64,000 nucleotides of DNA, taken from Anabaena sp. UHCC 0187 (GTDB lineage Bacteria; Cyanobacteriota; Cyanobacteriia; Cyanobacteriales; Nostocaceae). The notes under the pieces are model-generated. The model saw only the letters and a list, made by a program, of their open reading frames with translations. It searched no databases and was not told the DNA's origin. The position numbers and the translations under genes were made by a program. Location of the stretch: NCBI RefSeq assembly GCF_009712035.1, contig NZ_VILB01000011.1:507068-571067 (forward strand), written 5' to 3'. Below, piece by piece: positions 19,632 to 27,400 of the stretch. The number at the start of each line of letters is the position of its first letter. Position 1 is the first letter of the stretch.

Positions 19632-21758
19632 ATGCCTTCCCACGCTGAATCATGTTTGGAAGCTGGTTTAGCTGCTCTCAAGCAGGGGAATTACTATACA
19701 GCGATCGCTAACCTTGAACCACTGGCCAAAGATCAAAACCAAGAAAAAATTTGTTTACAGGCACAGGTTGGGTTAGTTATGTCCTATGCTCGCACTGGCG
19801 AAGTCTCTAAGGCCATCGCCCTGTGCCAAAATCTCATTGCTAATAGTAATCCCCAGGTTCAAGAGTGGGCAACACTTGCTCTTGAACACCTGCATAAACG
19901 CAAAAACCAGAAGAAAAAATCTCGCAAAACCAATACTAGAGTTATTCCCAGTTTAAACCCTTCCCAACAAAAGCCACAAACCGCTTATGTTGGCGCTGAT
20001 GGGAACACGAATATCAATCCAGTTAGCATTTATTGGCGTAATGCCAGACGCGCTAAAGTTTGGCAGCCTTTACGCAAACCTAATATCATTCCCTCTCGAC
20101 TACTTGCCCTCGGAACATTCATTGCCCTATTTTGGATGTGCCGAGAAATGCTTAAATTAGTATTGGGCTTAACCAATCAAATTTTATATCAACTGCCCTA
20201 CTTAGAACCCATCCAGATTTTATATCGTGATCCTAGTTCTTTGATCTTAGGATTATTTGTCATCTTAATGGTATCGTCTCCTTGGTTACTCGACTGGATA
20301 CTAGCAAGATTTTCTGGTCAAGAAGAGTTAACCAAAGAGAAATTAAATTCCTATAGTCGTGAGACATCCAGGGTATTACAACGCACTTGTCAACAGCGGC
20401 GCTGGCCAAGTCCCCAACTGAGAATCTTGCCAATTTCTGCTCCCATGATGATCAGCTATGGCAACCTCCCCCGCACAGCCAGAATAACTGTTAGTCAAGG
20501 TTTATTAGAACAACTGGCAGATGACGAAATAGCTGCTATCTATGCTTTATCTTTAGGGCAAATTGGGCGTTGGGATTTTATGGTGATGTCCCTAGTCCTG
20601 TTAGTAACCTTACCATTTTATGGACTATATCAGCAAATATCAGTTTGGGGAAATCAACATCAACATAAAATTTGGCGTTGGCCAGGTACGGTTTTAGCGG
20701 CGATTACCTATGGAATTTGGTGTCTTTTGACTGGTACAGCCTTGCTTAATGCCCGGTTACGGCTTGACCATAGCGATCGCCTATCCGCAGAAATCACTGG
20801 TAATCCCAATGGACTAATTCGCGCTTTTCTAAAAATCTCCATTGGCGTAGCCCATGATATCAGCCTTCAAGAACGGACTTGTTGGCAATTAGAAAGCCTC
20901 AATCTTCTCGCCCCCGTTGCATACCAACACAGTATAATTTTGGGTAGCACCGCTGGTCATCTACCTTTTGAATCATTTTTAAAGTGGGAAAATTTTCATC
21001 CCTATCGGCAATGGTTGACAATTAATAGTTGTCATCCTTTAATGGGCGATCGCATTGAACGCCTTTGTCAAATAGCTCGCTACTGGCATTTAGATACTGA
21101 ATTACATCAAACAAACCCAGCACAGCCGATTCTGATTCAGCCTCAATCCTTCTTATTACAAATTGCCCCTTGGTTGGGAATTCCCCTGGGTGTTATCTTC
21201 GCTGGTCTAACTTGGTTAGTTTGGCAAACAGCATACACCATCCATTTGTTAAACTTGAAGTGGATTTATGATAATTGGTCTTTTGTCACAGGTTGTATGT
21301 TGATTGGCTTTAGCATTGGCACAGTTATGCGGATAAATGCTTTATTCCCCGATATTACACCTGTCAATGCCCAAAAAGATGAAAACCTGACTAGCCTATT
21401 AGCCAATCCCTGTATTTTACCAATTGATAGCATTAGAGTCCGCTTTACTGGTAAACTAATAGGCCGTCCTGGGATTGGTAATTGTTTAGCACAAGACCTC
21501 ATCCTGCAATCTAGTCAAGGTTTAATGAAATTACATCATATTCCCTGGCTAGGAAAGTCATTCAATCCTCAAGACTTAATTGGCAGACAAATCACTGTTA
21601 CAGGTTGGTTACGACGTGGGGGAACTCCCTGGATTGATATCCAAACCCTAGAAACTCAAGGTGGCAAAAAAATTAATAGCCCTCATCCTATTTGGTCTAC
21701 TGTAATTGCAGTTTTCGCCCAAGCCTGGGGTGCTTATATTATGCTCACAGGTTCTTAA
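19632..21758 (+). CDS. TPR + M48-like membrane protein lacking the HExxH catalytic motif
   Basis: 708 residues. The N-terminus (about 1-85) looks like TPR helices (AGLAALKQGNYYTAIANLEPL). Two or more membrane helices occur at about 155-225. The middle follows the M48/HtpX peptidase pattern: ARITVSQGLLEQLADDEIAAI (about 283-303), but where HELGH should follow the sequence is Leu306-Ser-Leu-Gly-Gln310, so both zinc histidines and the catalytic Glu are gone. The later Glu ligand region reads DHSDRLSAEITGNP without the expected Glu. Further helices and an OB-like C-terminal domain (about 590-690) follow. Probably a non-catalytic scaffold derived from an M48 protease; start at the ATG. Confidence 0.75.
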   Translation: MPSHAESCLEAGLAALKQGNYYTAIANLEPLAKDQNQEKICLQAQVGLVMSYARTGEVSKAIALCQNLIANSNPQVQEWATLALEHLHKRKNQKKKSRKTNTRVIPSLNPSQQKPQTAYVGADGNTNINPVSIYWRNARRAKVWQPLRKPNIIPSRLLALGTFIALFWMCREMLKLVLGLTNQILYQLPYLEPIQILYRDPSSLILGLFVILMVSSPWLLDWILARFSGQEELTKEKLNSYSRETSRVLQRTCQQRRWPSPQLRILPISAPMMISYGNLPRTARITVSQGLLEQLADDEIAAIYALSLGQIGRWDFMVMSLVLLVTLPFYGLYQQISVWGNQHQHKIWRWPGTVLAAITYGIWCLLTGTALLNARLRLDHSDRLSAEITGNPNGLIRAFLKISIGVAHDISLQERTCWQLESLNLLAPVAYQHSIILGSTAGHLPFESFLKWENFHPYRQWLTINSCHPLMGDRIERLCQIARYWHLDTELHQTNPAQPILIQPQSFLLQIAPWLGIPLGVIFAGLTWLVWQTAYTIHLLNLKWIYDNWSFVTGCMLIGFSIGTVMRINALFPDITPVNAQKDENLTSLLANPCILPIDSIRVRFTGKLIGRPGIGNCLAQDLILQSSQGLMKLHHIPWLGKSFNPQDLIGRQITVTGWLRRGGTPWIDIQTLETQGGKKINSPHPIWSTVIAVFAQAWGAYIMLTGS

Positions 21759-22227
21759 GTAACAGATGACAGATCACAAACAAAGGGGTTTGGGAAAAAT
21801 ATTTACTTTTACCTCTTGCCTCTTGCCTCTTGCCTCTTGCATCAAAAATGTGTTTTATGTTACGATGCAGTCATACTATTGGCGGAAAAGTTGCTGCTGA
21901 ACTAGCTACGTAGAAAATACCATGATAGTGTTAAGTAATGGCATTTTATTCTGCGGGCAAGAATTAAGAAGAATGAATTTACTGTGGTAGGTAGTGGGCT
22001 ATTAAATTTACAATTCCTAAAATTAAGGTACTATTGGCGGACGAGTGCAGATGCGCTTTCGTGCCAAATAAGCTTGATCCCAACAAAAAACTGTATTCTA
22101 TAAGTTGATAGTTTGGATTGAAAAAATTGGTTTGTGGCAGTTTTAGTCCATAGTATCTATTCAAAAGCCAAAGCCAATTGATTTTTTTTGTCTTGCCCTG
22201 TTTATTCCCAATTTGGAGGTATAGTCC
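21759..22227. other. Long leader region upstream of the RNA-binding protein gene
   Basis: 469 bp without a credible gene. It holds the CCTCTTG heptamer tract, two copies of the 13-mer TACTATTGGCGGA (21874-21886 and 22029-22041) and then A/T-rich DNA before a strong ribosome-binding site. A 61-codon frame on the minus strand is judged a shadow. Confidence 0.6.
21811..21842. repeat. Tandem heptamer tract (CCTCTTG)
   Basis: Four exact CCTCTTG units in the gap after the M48-like gene. Confidence 0.85.
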
Positions 22228-22734
22228 ATGTCCATTCGCCTATATATAGGAAATTTGCCAAAAGAAGAAATAGATCGTCAAGAGTTGCAAGCTGTGTTTG
22301 CAGAAGAAGGCGATGCTGTTACTACTAAACTAATTAAAGACCGGAAAACAGGCAAATGCCGTGGTTTTGGGTTTTTAACGGTGAATAATGATGAACAAGC
22401 AGATCAAATTATTGAAAAATATAATGGTCAATTGTTCAAAGATACACCCATTAAGCTAGAAAAGGCTTTACCACGGACTAAAGGTGAGGAAGGCGAAGAA
22501 CAACCACAAGTTCCCAAGCCAGTGATCCAAGGACAAGGTATTAGCGCCCCTGTTCCTAGCAGCAACAAAGAAAGCAGCCGTCGGGATAAAGGTAAAAAGT
22601 CTCGGCGTGGTAGTGGTGGTGGTACCCGTGATACGGCTACTAACATTGATAACGAAGCTTTTCGTCCAGATCCCCGTTGGGCAGCGGATTTAGAAAAGCT
22701 CAAACAGATGTTGGCCGCACAAACTACCAACTAA
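22228..22734 (+). CDS. rbp: Single-RRM RNA-binding protein (cyanobacterial Rbp type)
   Basis: 168 residues with one RRM at about 1-80: RNP2 is LYIGNL (5-10) and RNP1 is KCRGFGFL (about 45-52). The tail is Pro/Ser/Arg/Lys-rich with SRRGSGGG and ends in a conserved-looking RPDPRWAADLEKLKQML. Cyanobacterial Rbp proteins bind RNA, are often cold-induced and some guide mRNAs to membranes; this is family knowledge. A strong GGAGGT site precedes the ATG and a rho-independent hairpin follows the stop, so it is a single-gene unit with a long leader. Confidence 0.93.
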   Translation: MSIRLYIGNLPKEEIDRQELQAVFAEEGDAVTTKLIKDRKTGKCRGFGFLTVNNDEQADQIIEKYNGQLFKDTPIKLEKALPRTKGEEGEEQPQVPKPVIQGQGISAPVPSSNKESSRRDKGKKSRRGSGGGTRDTATNIDNEAFRPDPRWAADLEKLKQMLAAQTTN

Positions 22735-23369
22735 ATTGTCTGTTCCATCAATGGGCTTTCAAACTAATTTTTAAAGCCAACAAGCAGTGCGGGTAGCCAC
22801 ATAAGGTTATCTGCACTGTTTATTTTGGCGATTTTTTGCAGTTTGAGAGCGTAATTACACAAAATTTAGAATTTATTACTAAAACTGTATCTAAATTAAC
22901 AAAAATTATGACAATGTGGGAATAGTATAAGCCAATACACTTATCTTAATTAAATCAATGTTTTTGAGAAAATGATGGCAATTAAGGTGATATTTTCGGC
23001 AACTGCACTAAGGTGTATTTAACTTTGATGGAAATTATTTTGATTGCATGAAATTTGTCAGTAACTAACTGCAAATATCCCATAGAGAGATTTAGCTTTG
23101 CTACTTCAGATAGGTTCTATCATTGGTTAACTAATATACCATGATAGATAATATTCCCTTGGCCATCTAAAAAGACCCATGAGAATATCTATCAAAGGTA
23201 TTAAGTATAAGTATAGAATTTGGGGGAGATTAACCAATAGTTTGGTAATAATTAAAATAGAATAAATATTAATTATGCAAAGTTCCCCAACAAAATCCAG
23301 ATTTTAGTTTAATAAGAGCAATTTCTGAACTCCCTTCTATCTTGTTAAAATCAGTAACATAATAAATCT
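22735..23369. other. 635-bp intergenic region between rbp and glycosyltransferase
   Basis: The first 95 bp contain the rbp terminator. The rest is A/T-rich with no good frame, tRNA or repeat tract; it presumably holds the promoter and leader of the glycosyltransferase gene. Confidence 0.55.
22784..22828 (+). terminator. Rho-independent terminator after rbp
   Basis: CAGTGC (22785-22790) pairs with GCACTG (22813-22818), extended inwards by GGGTAGCC with GGTTATCT through wobble pairs, and followed by TTTATTTT. A smaller GGCTTT/AAAGCC hairpin lies just before it. Confidence 0.8.
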
Positions 23370-24638
23370 ATGAAAGCTACCACTAAAAAACACATTGCCT
23401 TAATTTCAGTCCACGGTGATCCAGCAATTGAAATTGGGAGAGAAGAGGCAGGGGGACAAAATGTTTATGTCCGCCAAGTGGGTGAAGCCCTAGCACAGCT
23501 AGGATGGCAGGTGGATATGTTTAGCCGAAAAGTCAGTGCTGATCAAGAAACAATAGTTCAACATAACTCTCATTGTCAGACTATTCGGTTAACAGCAGGA
23601 CCAGTGGAATTTGTGCCACGAGATCAAGGTTTTCAGTATTTGCCAGAATTTGTAGATCAGTTACTAGAATTTCAAAAAGAAGCTGGGATTAAATATGATT
23701 TAGTTCACACTAACTATTGGTTATCTGGTTGGGTAGGAATGGAATTGAAGAAAAGACAAGGAACTAAACAGGTTCATACCTACCATTCTTTAGGAGTGAT
23801 CAAATATAACACCATTGAAAATATTCCCCTGGTAGCAAGTCAACGTTTAATAGTAGAAAAACAAGTCTTAGAAACAGCAGAAAGAATTGTGGCTACCAGT
23901 CCCCAAGAACTGGAACATATGCGATCGCTTGTTTCCCAAAAAGGTAAAATTGATATTATTCCCTGCGGTACAGATATTCAGCGGTTTGGTTCAGTGGACA
24001 GAGAAGCCGCAAGAGCTACTTTAGGAATTAGTCCAGAAGCTAAATTGGTGTTATATGTAGGCAGATTTGACCCCCGGAAAGGCATAGAAACCTTAGTTCG
24101 GGCTATGGGTGAATCTAAATTTTATGAATCCAAACAATTACAGTTGATTATTGGTGGTGGTTGCACACCTGGGAATAGTGATGGTCAAGAACGAGATCGG
24201 ATTGTTGGAATTGTCAACGAATTAGGCATGGGTGAATGCACCTCCTTTCCTGGTTGTCTGAGTCGGGAGATATTACCAGCTTATTACGCCGCCGCTGATG
24301 TTTGTGTTGTTCCCAGCCACTACGAACCCTTTGGATTAGTAGCTATTGAGGCCATGGCCTGTGGTACACCTGTAGTCGCCAGTGATGTGGGTGGATTGCA
24401 ATTTACCGTTGTTAATCAAGAAACTGGTTTATTAGTACCGCCGCAAAATGTCCCCGCTTTTAATCACGCTATTGATAAAATTCTCAGTAATCCTGCATGG
24501 CAGCAAGAATTGGGTCAAGCGGCTAAAAGGCGTGTTATTAATAAATTTAGCTGGAATGGTGTAGCTAGTCAGCTAGATGAACTATATACTCAACTGCTAC
24601 AGCAATCTGTTAGAGAACCTGCATTAGTGAGTAATTGA
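23370..24638 (+). CDS. GT4-family glycosyltransferase, candidate minimal sucrose-phosphate synthase
   Basis: 422 residues forming a complete GT-B fold. The N-terminal acceptor domain has ISVHGDPAIEIGREEAGGQNVYV, in which the Gly-Gly-Gln-Asn loop resembles sucrose synthase/SPS-type enzymes. The donor domain has VGRFDPRKGIETLV and the E-x7-E motif in SHYEPFGLVAIEAM. The length equals that of the short, phosphatase-less SPS described in filamentous cyanobacteria, as I remember it, but the substrate is not fixed by these motifs and MshA-like or lipid glycosyltransferases share them. Confidence 0.7.
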   Translation: MKATTKKHIALISVHGDPAIEIGREEAGGQNVYVRQVGEALAQLGWQVDMFSRKVSADQETIVQHNSHCQTIRLTAGPVEFVPRDQGFQYLPEFVDQLLEFQKEAGIKYDLVHTNYWLSGWVGMELKKRQGTKQVHTYHSLGVIKYNTIENIPLVASQRLIVEKQVLETAERIVATSPQELEHMRSLVSQKGKIDIIPCGTDIQRFGSVDREAARATLGISPEAKLVLYVGRFDPRKGIETLVRAMGESKFYESKQLQLIIGGGCTPGNSDGQERDRIVGIVNELGMGECTSFPGCLSREILPAYYAAADVCVVPSHYEPFGLVAIEAMACGTPVVASDVGGLQFTVVNQETGLLVPPQNVPAFNHAIDKILSNPAWQQELGQAAKRRVINKFSWNGVASQLDELYTQLLQQSVREPALVSN

Positions 24639-24755
24639 CAACTGATAATTTTGGAGATACATGACAACCTTGGCTAAATAGAGATTATTCGTGCATAGTT
24701 GTAAGATAGGAAAGCATCAAGTAAGCTCTAAACATACTTGCAGTTAGACGGTGAA

Positions 24756-25034
24756 ATGATGGAAGTTCAAGAAATCAAAAAATTCCCTAAACCCAGGAAA
24801 CCAGACAGCGAATCCCAAAATTTTCAGCACGTTAAGATCCTTGACTGCAATCAACCAGTATGTAGGGTAATTTGTGAGTGTTGGCACTGCAAACAAGGGA
24901 TATTATGTGAGGTAGACGTATCATCTTCACAGTATTTAGAAGTAGAATGCCCAAGTTGTGGCAGAAGTGCCGTGAGGCTGATGGCGGAAAAGGTGATTTC
25001 TACTACACCTATCCCTTCACCCTGGCAAGGATAA
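24756..25034 (+). CDS. Small zinc-ribbon-like hypothetical protein
   Basis: 92 residues from the ATG at 24756 (an in-frame TTG lies six codons upstream). Two CxxC pairs, CWHCKQG and CPSCGRS, about 30 residues apart suggest a zinc ribbon; a third Cys pair (CNQPVCRVIC) lies just before. No known family is recognised. It sits between the glycosyltransferase and the RqcH-like gene on the same strand. Confidence 0.6.
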   Translation: MMEVQEIKKFPKPRKPDSESQNFQHVKILDCNQPVCRVICECWHCKQGILCEVDVSSSQYLEVECPSCGRSAVRLMAEKVISTTPIPSPWQG

Positions 25035-25043
25035 TTCAATTTT

Positions 25044-25090
25044 AGATTTTAGATTTTGGATTTTGGATTAAAGATTCAAGATCCAAAATT
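25044..25090. repeat. Short tandem tract (TTTTAGA/TTTTGGA) with inverse copy
   Basis: Seven-base units TTTTAGA and TTTTGGA are followed by ATCCAAAA, which can pair back to them and form a weak hairpin after the zinc-ribbon gene. Confidence 0.6.
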
Positions 25091-25213
25091 TCTATTTGAA
25101 ATCGGAGAAAATATAGTTAGTAACCCAAAAAATATTTATTTGATGAACCAAGAAGATATTAAAAAAGAAAGCCAAAAGAACAGTAATTTTCTCGCAGAAA
25201 AGGGGTAATTGTT

Positions 25214-26938
25214 TTGCAACCCCTTGACTTTACCGCTTTAACTGCTGCTTGCGGCGAAATCCGCGCTAATTGGTTGCCTGCACGCATAGAACAAGTATAT
25301 CAGCGCGATCGCTTTACCATTGCCATTGCTTTACGAACTTTAAATCAACGGGGTTGGTTAGATATTTCTTGGCATCCCCAAGCCGCCCATATTTGTATTA
25401 GTGAACCACCACCACGCGTCCCAGATACTTTTACTTTTAGTCAACAATTAAAACACCAGTTGGGTGGGTTGGCTTTGGTAGGAATTGAAGCGATTTCCCC
25501 TTGGGAACGGGTAATTGATTTACAATTTGCCCGTCGTCCTGAAGAAACCGCCCTGTATCACCTCTATGCGGAAGTGATGGGTAAATACAGTAATGTGATT
25601 TTAACTGATGCTAGTAATGAAATTATCACCGCTGCCCATCAAGTTAGTCAGCAACAATCTAGCGTTCGTCCCATTCAAACCGGACAAAATTACGAAACAC
25701 CACCAAAACTGACGGGCAAAATCCCCAATTTAAGCGAATCCCTGGAACGTTGGCAAGAACGGGTAAGTTTAGTCCCCGGAGGGATTAAACGCCAATTACT
25801 CAAAAGTTATAGTGGTTTAAGTTCGGCTTTGCTAGATACCATGTTGCTGGCGGCAAATATTACACCAGATACCAACACCGAGGCACTTACTCCCCAAGAT
25901 TGGCAAAATTTATTTCAACGTTGGCAAGAATGGTTACAAGCTTTAGATGTAGGTAAATTCCAACCTGCTTGGACCCAAACCGGATATACGGTTATGGGTT
26001 GGGGTGGAATTGCACCCACAAAAAATATCCAAGAGTTACTTTACCGTTATTATTCTGATCAACTAAATGAACAGTTATTTGTGCAACTGCGTCATCAGTT
26101 AAGTCAGAAATTGTTGAATATTCTGGGTAAATTACGGGTTAAGGCGAAAACTTTTAGCGATCGCCTGCAACAATCAGATCAAGCTGAGGAATATCGCCAA
26201 AAAGCTGATTTATTAATGGCTAACCTGCACCATTGGCAACCGGGAATGCAGGAAATCAGTTTACCAGATTTTGAAACTGAACAGCCAATTGCGATCGCCC
26301 TGTTGCCAGATAAAAACGCCGTCCAAAATGCCCAAAAGCTTTACAAACAGCACCAAAAACTCAAACGCGCCCGCGCTGCTGTTGAACCCTTACTATTTTC
26401 TGTCCAAGCAGAAATTGACTATCTCGAACAAGTAGAAGCCGCAATTTCGCAAATAGACAAATACCAAAATCTAGAAGATTTACAGGCTTTAGAAGAAATC
26501 CGAGATGAACTAATTGGGCAAAAATATCTAGAAGGACTAGAATACCGCAGCCGTAGCAGCAACGACACCCCCGGCACTAATTTCCATCGTTACCGCAGTC
26601 CTAGTGGCTTTGAAGTCCTCATTGGTCGCAATAATATTCAAAATGATCAACTGACCTTCCGTGTGGCTGGGGATTATGATTTGTGGTTTCACGCCCAAGA
26701 AATTCCGGGGAGTCATGTCCTGTTGCGTCTAGAACCGGGTACAGTGGCCGAAGAAGCTGATTTACAATTTAGTGCCAATCTTGCGGCTTACTTCAGTCGC
26801 GCCCGTCAAAGTGACCAAGTACCAGTAGTTTACACCCAACTCAAGCACGTCTATAAACCCAAAGGAACTAAACCAGGACTTGTGGTTTATAAACAAGAAA
26901 CGATTATTTGGGGAAAACCACAATTAGTCAGTTGTTAG
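25214..26938 (+). CDS. rqcH: NFACT/RqcH-family ribosome quality-control protein
   Basis: 574 residues in NFACT order: NFACT-N (about 1-230, PLDFTALTAACGEI), a central helical/coiled-coil part (about 280-430) and NFACT-R (DUF814, about 450-570) with RYRSPSGFEVLIGRNN and DLWFHAQEIPGSHV. Bacterial RqcH binds 50S subunits with stalled peptidyl-tRNA and adds alanine tails. The Asp-Arg pair used for tRNA binding in Bacillus RqcH (D97/R98, from memory) aligns here with Glu98-Arg99. The start is a TTG with AGGGG nine bases before it. The stop codon TAG lies inside a TTAGTTG heptamer tract. Confidence 0.85.
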   Translation: MQPLDFTALTAACGEIRANWLPARIEQVYQRDRFTIAIALRTLNQRGWLDISWHPQAAHICISEPPPRVPDTFTFSQQLKHQLGGLALVGIEAISPWERVIDLQFARRPEETALYHLYAEVMGKYSNVILTDASNEIITAAHQVSQQQSSVRPIQTGQNYETPPKLTGKIPNLSESLERWQERVSLVPGGIKRQLLKSYSGLSSALLDTMLLAANITPDTNTEALTPQDWQNLFQRWQEWLQALDVGKFQPAWTQTGYTVMGWGGIAPTKNIQELLYRYYSDQLNEQLFVQLRHQLSQKLLNILGKLRVKAKTFSDRLQQSDQAEEYRQKADLLMANLHHWQPGMQEISLPDFETEQPIAIALLPDKNAVQNAQKLYKQHQKLKRARAAVEPLLFSVQAEIDYLEQVEAAISQIDKYQNLEDLQALEEIRDELIGQKYLEGLEYRSRSSNDTPGTNFHRYRSPSGFEVLIGRNNIQNDQLTFRVAGDYDLWFHAQEIPGSHVLLRLEPGTVAEEADLQFSANLAAYFSRARQSDQVPVVYTQLKHVYKPKGTKPGLVVYKQETIIWGKPQLVSC

Positions 26939-26985
26939 TTGTTAGTTGTTAGTTGTTAGTTGTTAGTTGTCAGTTGTCAGTAGAA
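26924..26985. repeat. Tandem heptamer tract (TTAGTTG/TCAGTTG) overlapping the rqcH stop
   Basis: About eight seven-base units run from inside the last codons of rqcH into the gap; the gene's final residues LVSC and its TAG are part of the tract. Confidence 0.85.
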
Positions 26986-26991
26986 AATATT

Positions 26992-27027
26992 TTCCCTGTT
27001 CCCTGTTCCCTGTTCCCTGTTCCCTCA
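26992..27027. repeat. Tandem heptamer tract (TTCCCTG)
   Basis: Four to five units of TTCCCTG directly after the TTAGTTG tract; the two tracts differ in unit sequence. Confidence 0.85.
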
Positions 27028-27114
27028 TCTTTCCTAGAATGGAAAACCTACTCGCCCAAGGGTAGATATTTTTTGAGATATTTTCATGAAAAAATTGTAC
27101 TGGCTGCTACAATC

Positions 27115-27234
27115 TTGTTAAGAAAAGTTGCCCGTTGAATTTTGGGAACGCGCAATTTGGTTTTAACTCTCTTGAGAAGACAACTCGAACAACGTTTTTT
27201 TCTAAACCAGCCTGTGGGAGGGCTGGTTTTTTTG
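27115..27234 (+). ncRNA. Candidate small RNA ending in an orphan terminator
   Basis: No coding frame lies between the rqcH repeat tracts and the strong plus-strand terminator at 27204-27234. A TACAAT -10-like box sits at 27108-27113 and the interval contains short self-pairing segments (CTCTTGAGAAG; CGTTG with CAACG). It does not contain the ACTCCTCACAC core of Yfr1. The 5' end is a guess. Confidence 0.35.
27204..27234 (+). terminator. Strong rho-independent terminator without an adjacent gene
   Basis: AAACCAGCC (27204-27212) and GGCTGGTTT (27221-27229) form a perfect 9-bp stem with an 8-base loop, followed by a T-run. It lies 266 bp after the rqcH stop. Confidence 0.88.
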
Positions 27235-27318
27235 TGGGCTTAAAAGTTCAGCAAACCCTAAATAGAATACAGGAGTCTGATGTTATTTTCTGAATCACGG
27301 TCATCACACTCATGATAA

Positions 27319-27376
27319 AAATCATAGTTCAGACATCTTTCCCAAGGGAATAAAAACAACATCTGAACTATGATTT
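27319..27376 (-). terminator. Terminator of the porin gene
   Basis: Perfect 15-bp arms, AAATCATAGTTCAGA (27319-27333) and TCTGAACTATGATTT (27362-27376). On the minus strand the stem is followed by TTTTTATC, and it begins 25 bp after the porin stop. Confidence 0.85.
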
Positions 27377-27400
27377 GTGAGATTTATTTGATTGCTTTGA

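Larger units (their letters stand above)
26939..27400. other. Intergenic region between rqcH and the porin
   Basis: 462 bp between convergent genes. It holds two heptamer tracts, a possible small transcript ending in a strong terminator at 27204-27234, and the porin terminator at 27319-27376. Confidence 0.6.

Noticed and set aside
21979..22164. 61-codon frame on the minus strand in the rbp leader
   Set aside because: No ribosome-binding site, no family resemblance, and it lies in a region with repeated 13-mers.
25143..25208. 21-codon frame just before rqcH
   Set aside because: No ribosome-binding site and low-complexity Lys/Asn content; could be a leader peptide, but there is no evidence.
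26924..27027. Tandem tracts considered as a CRISPR-like array
   Set aside because: The unit is seven bases with no spacers, so it is a simple repeat.
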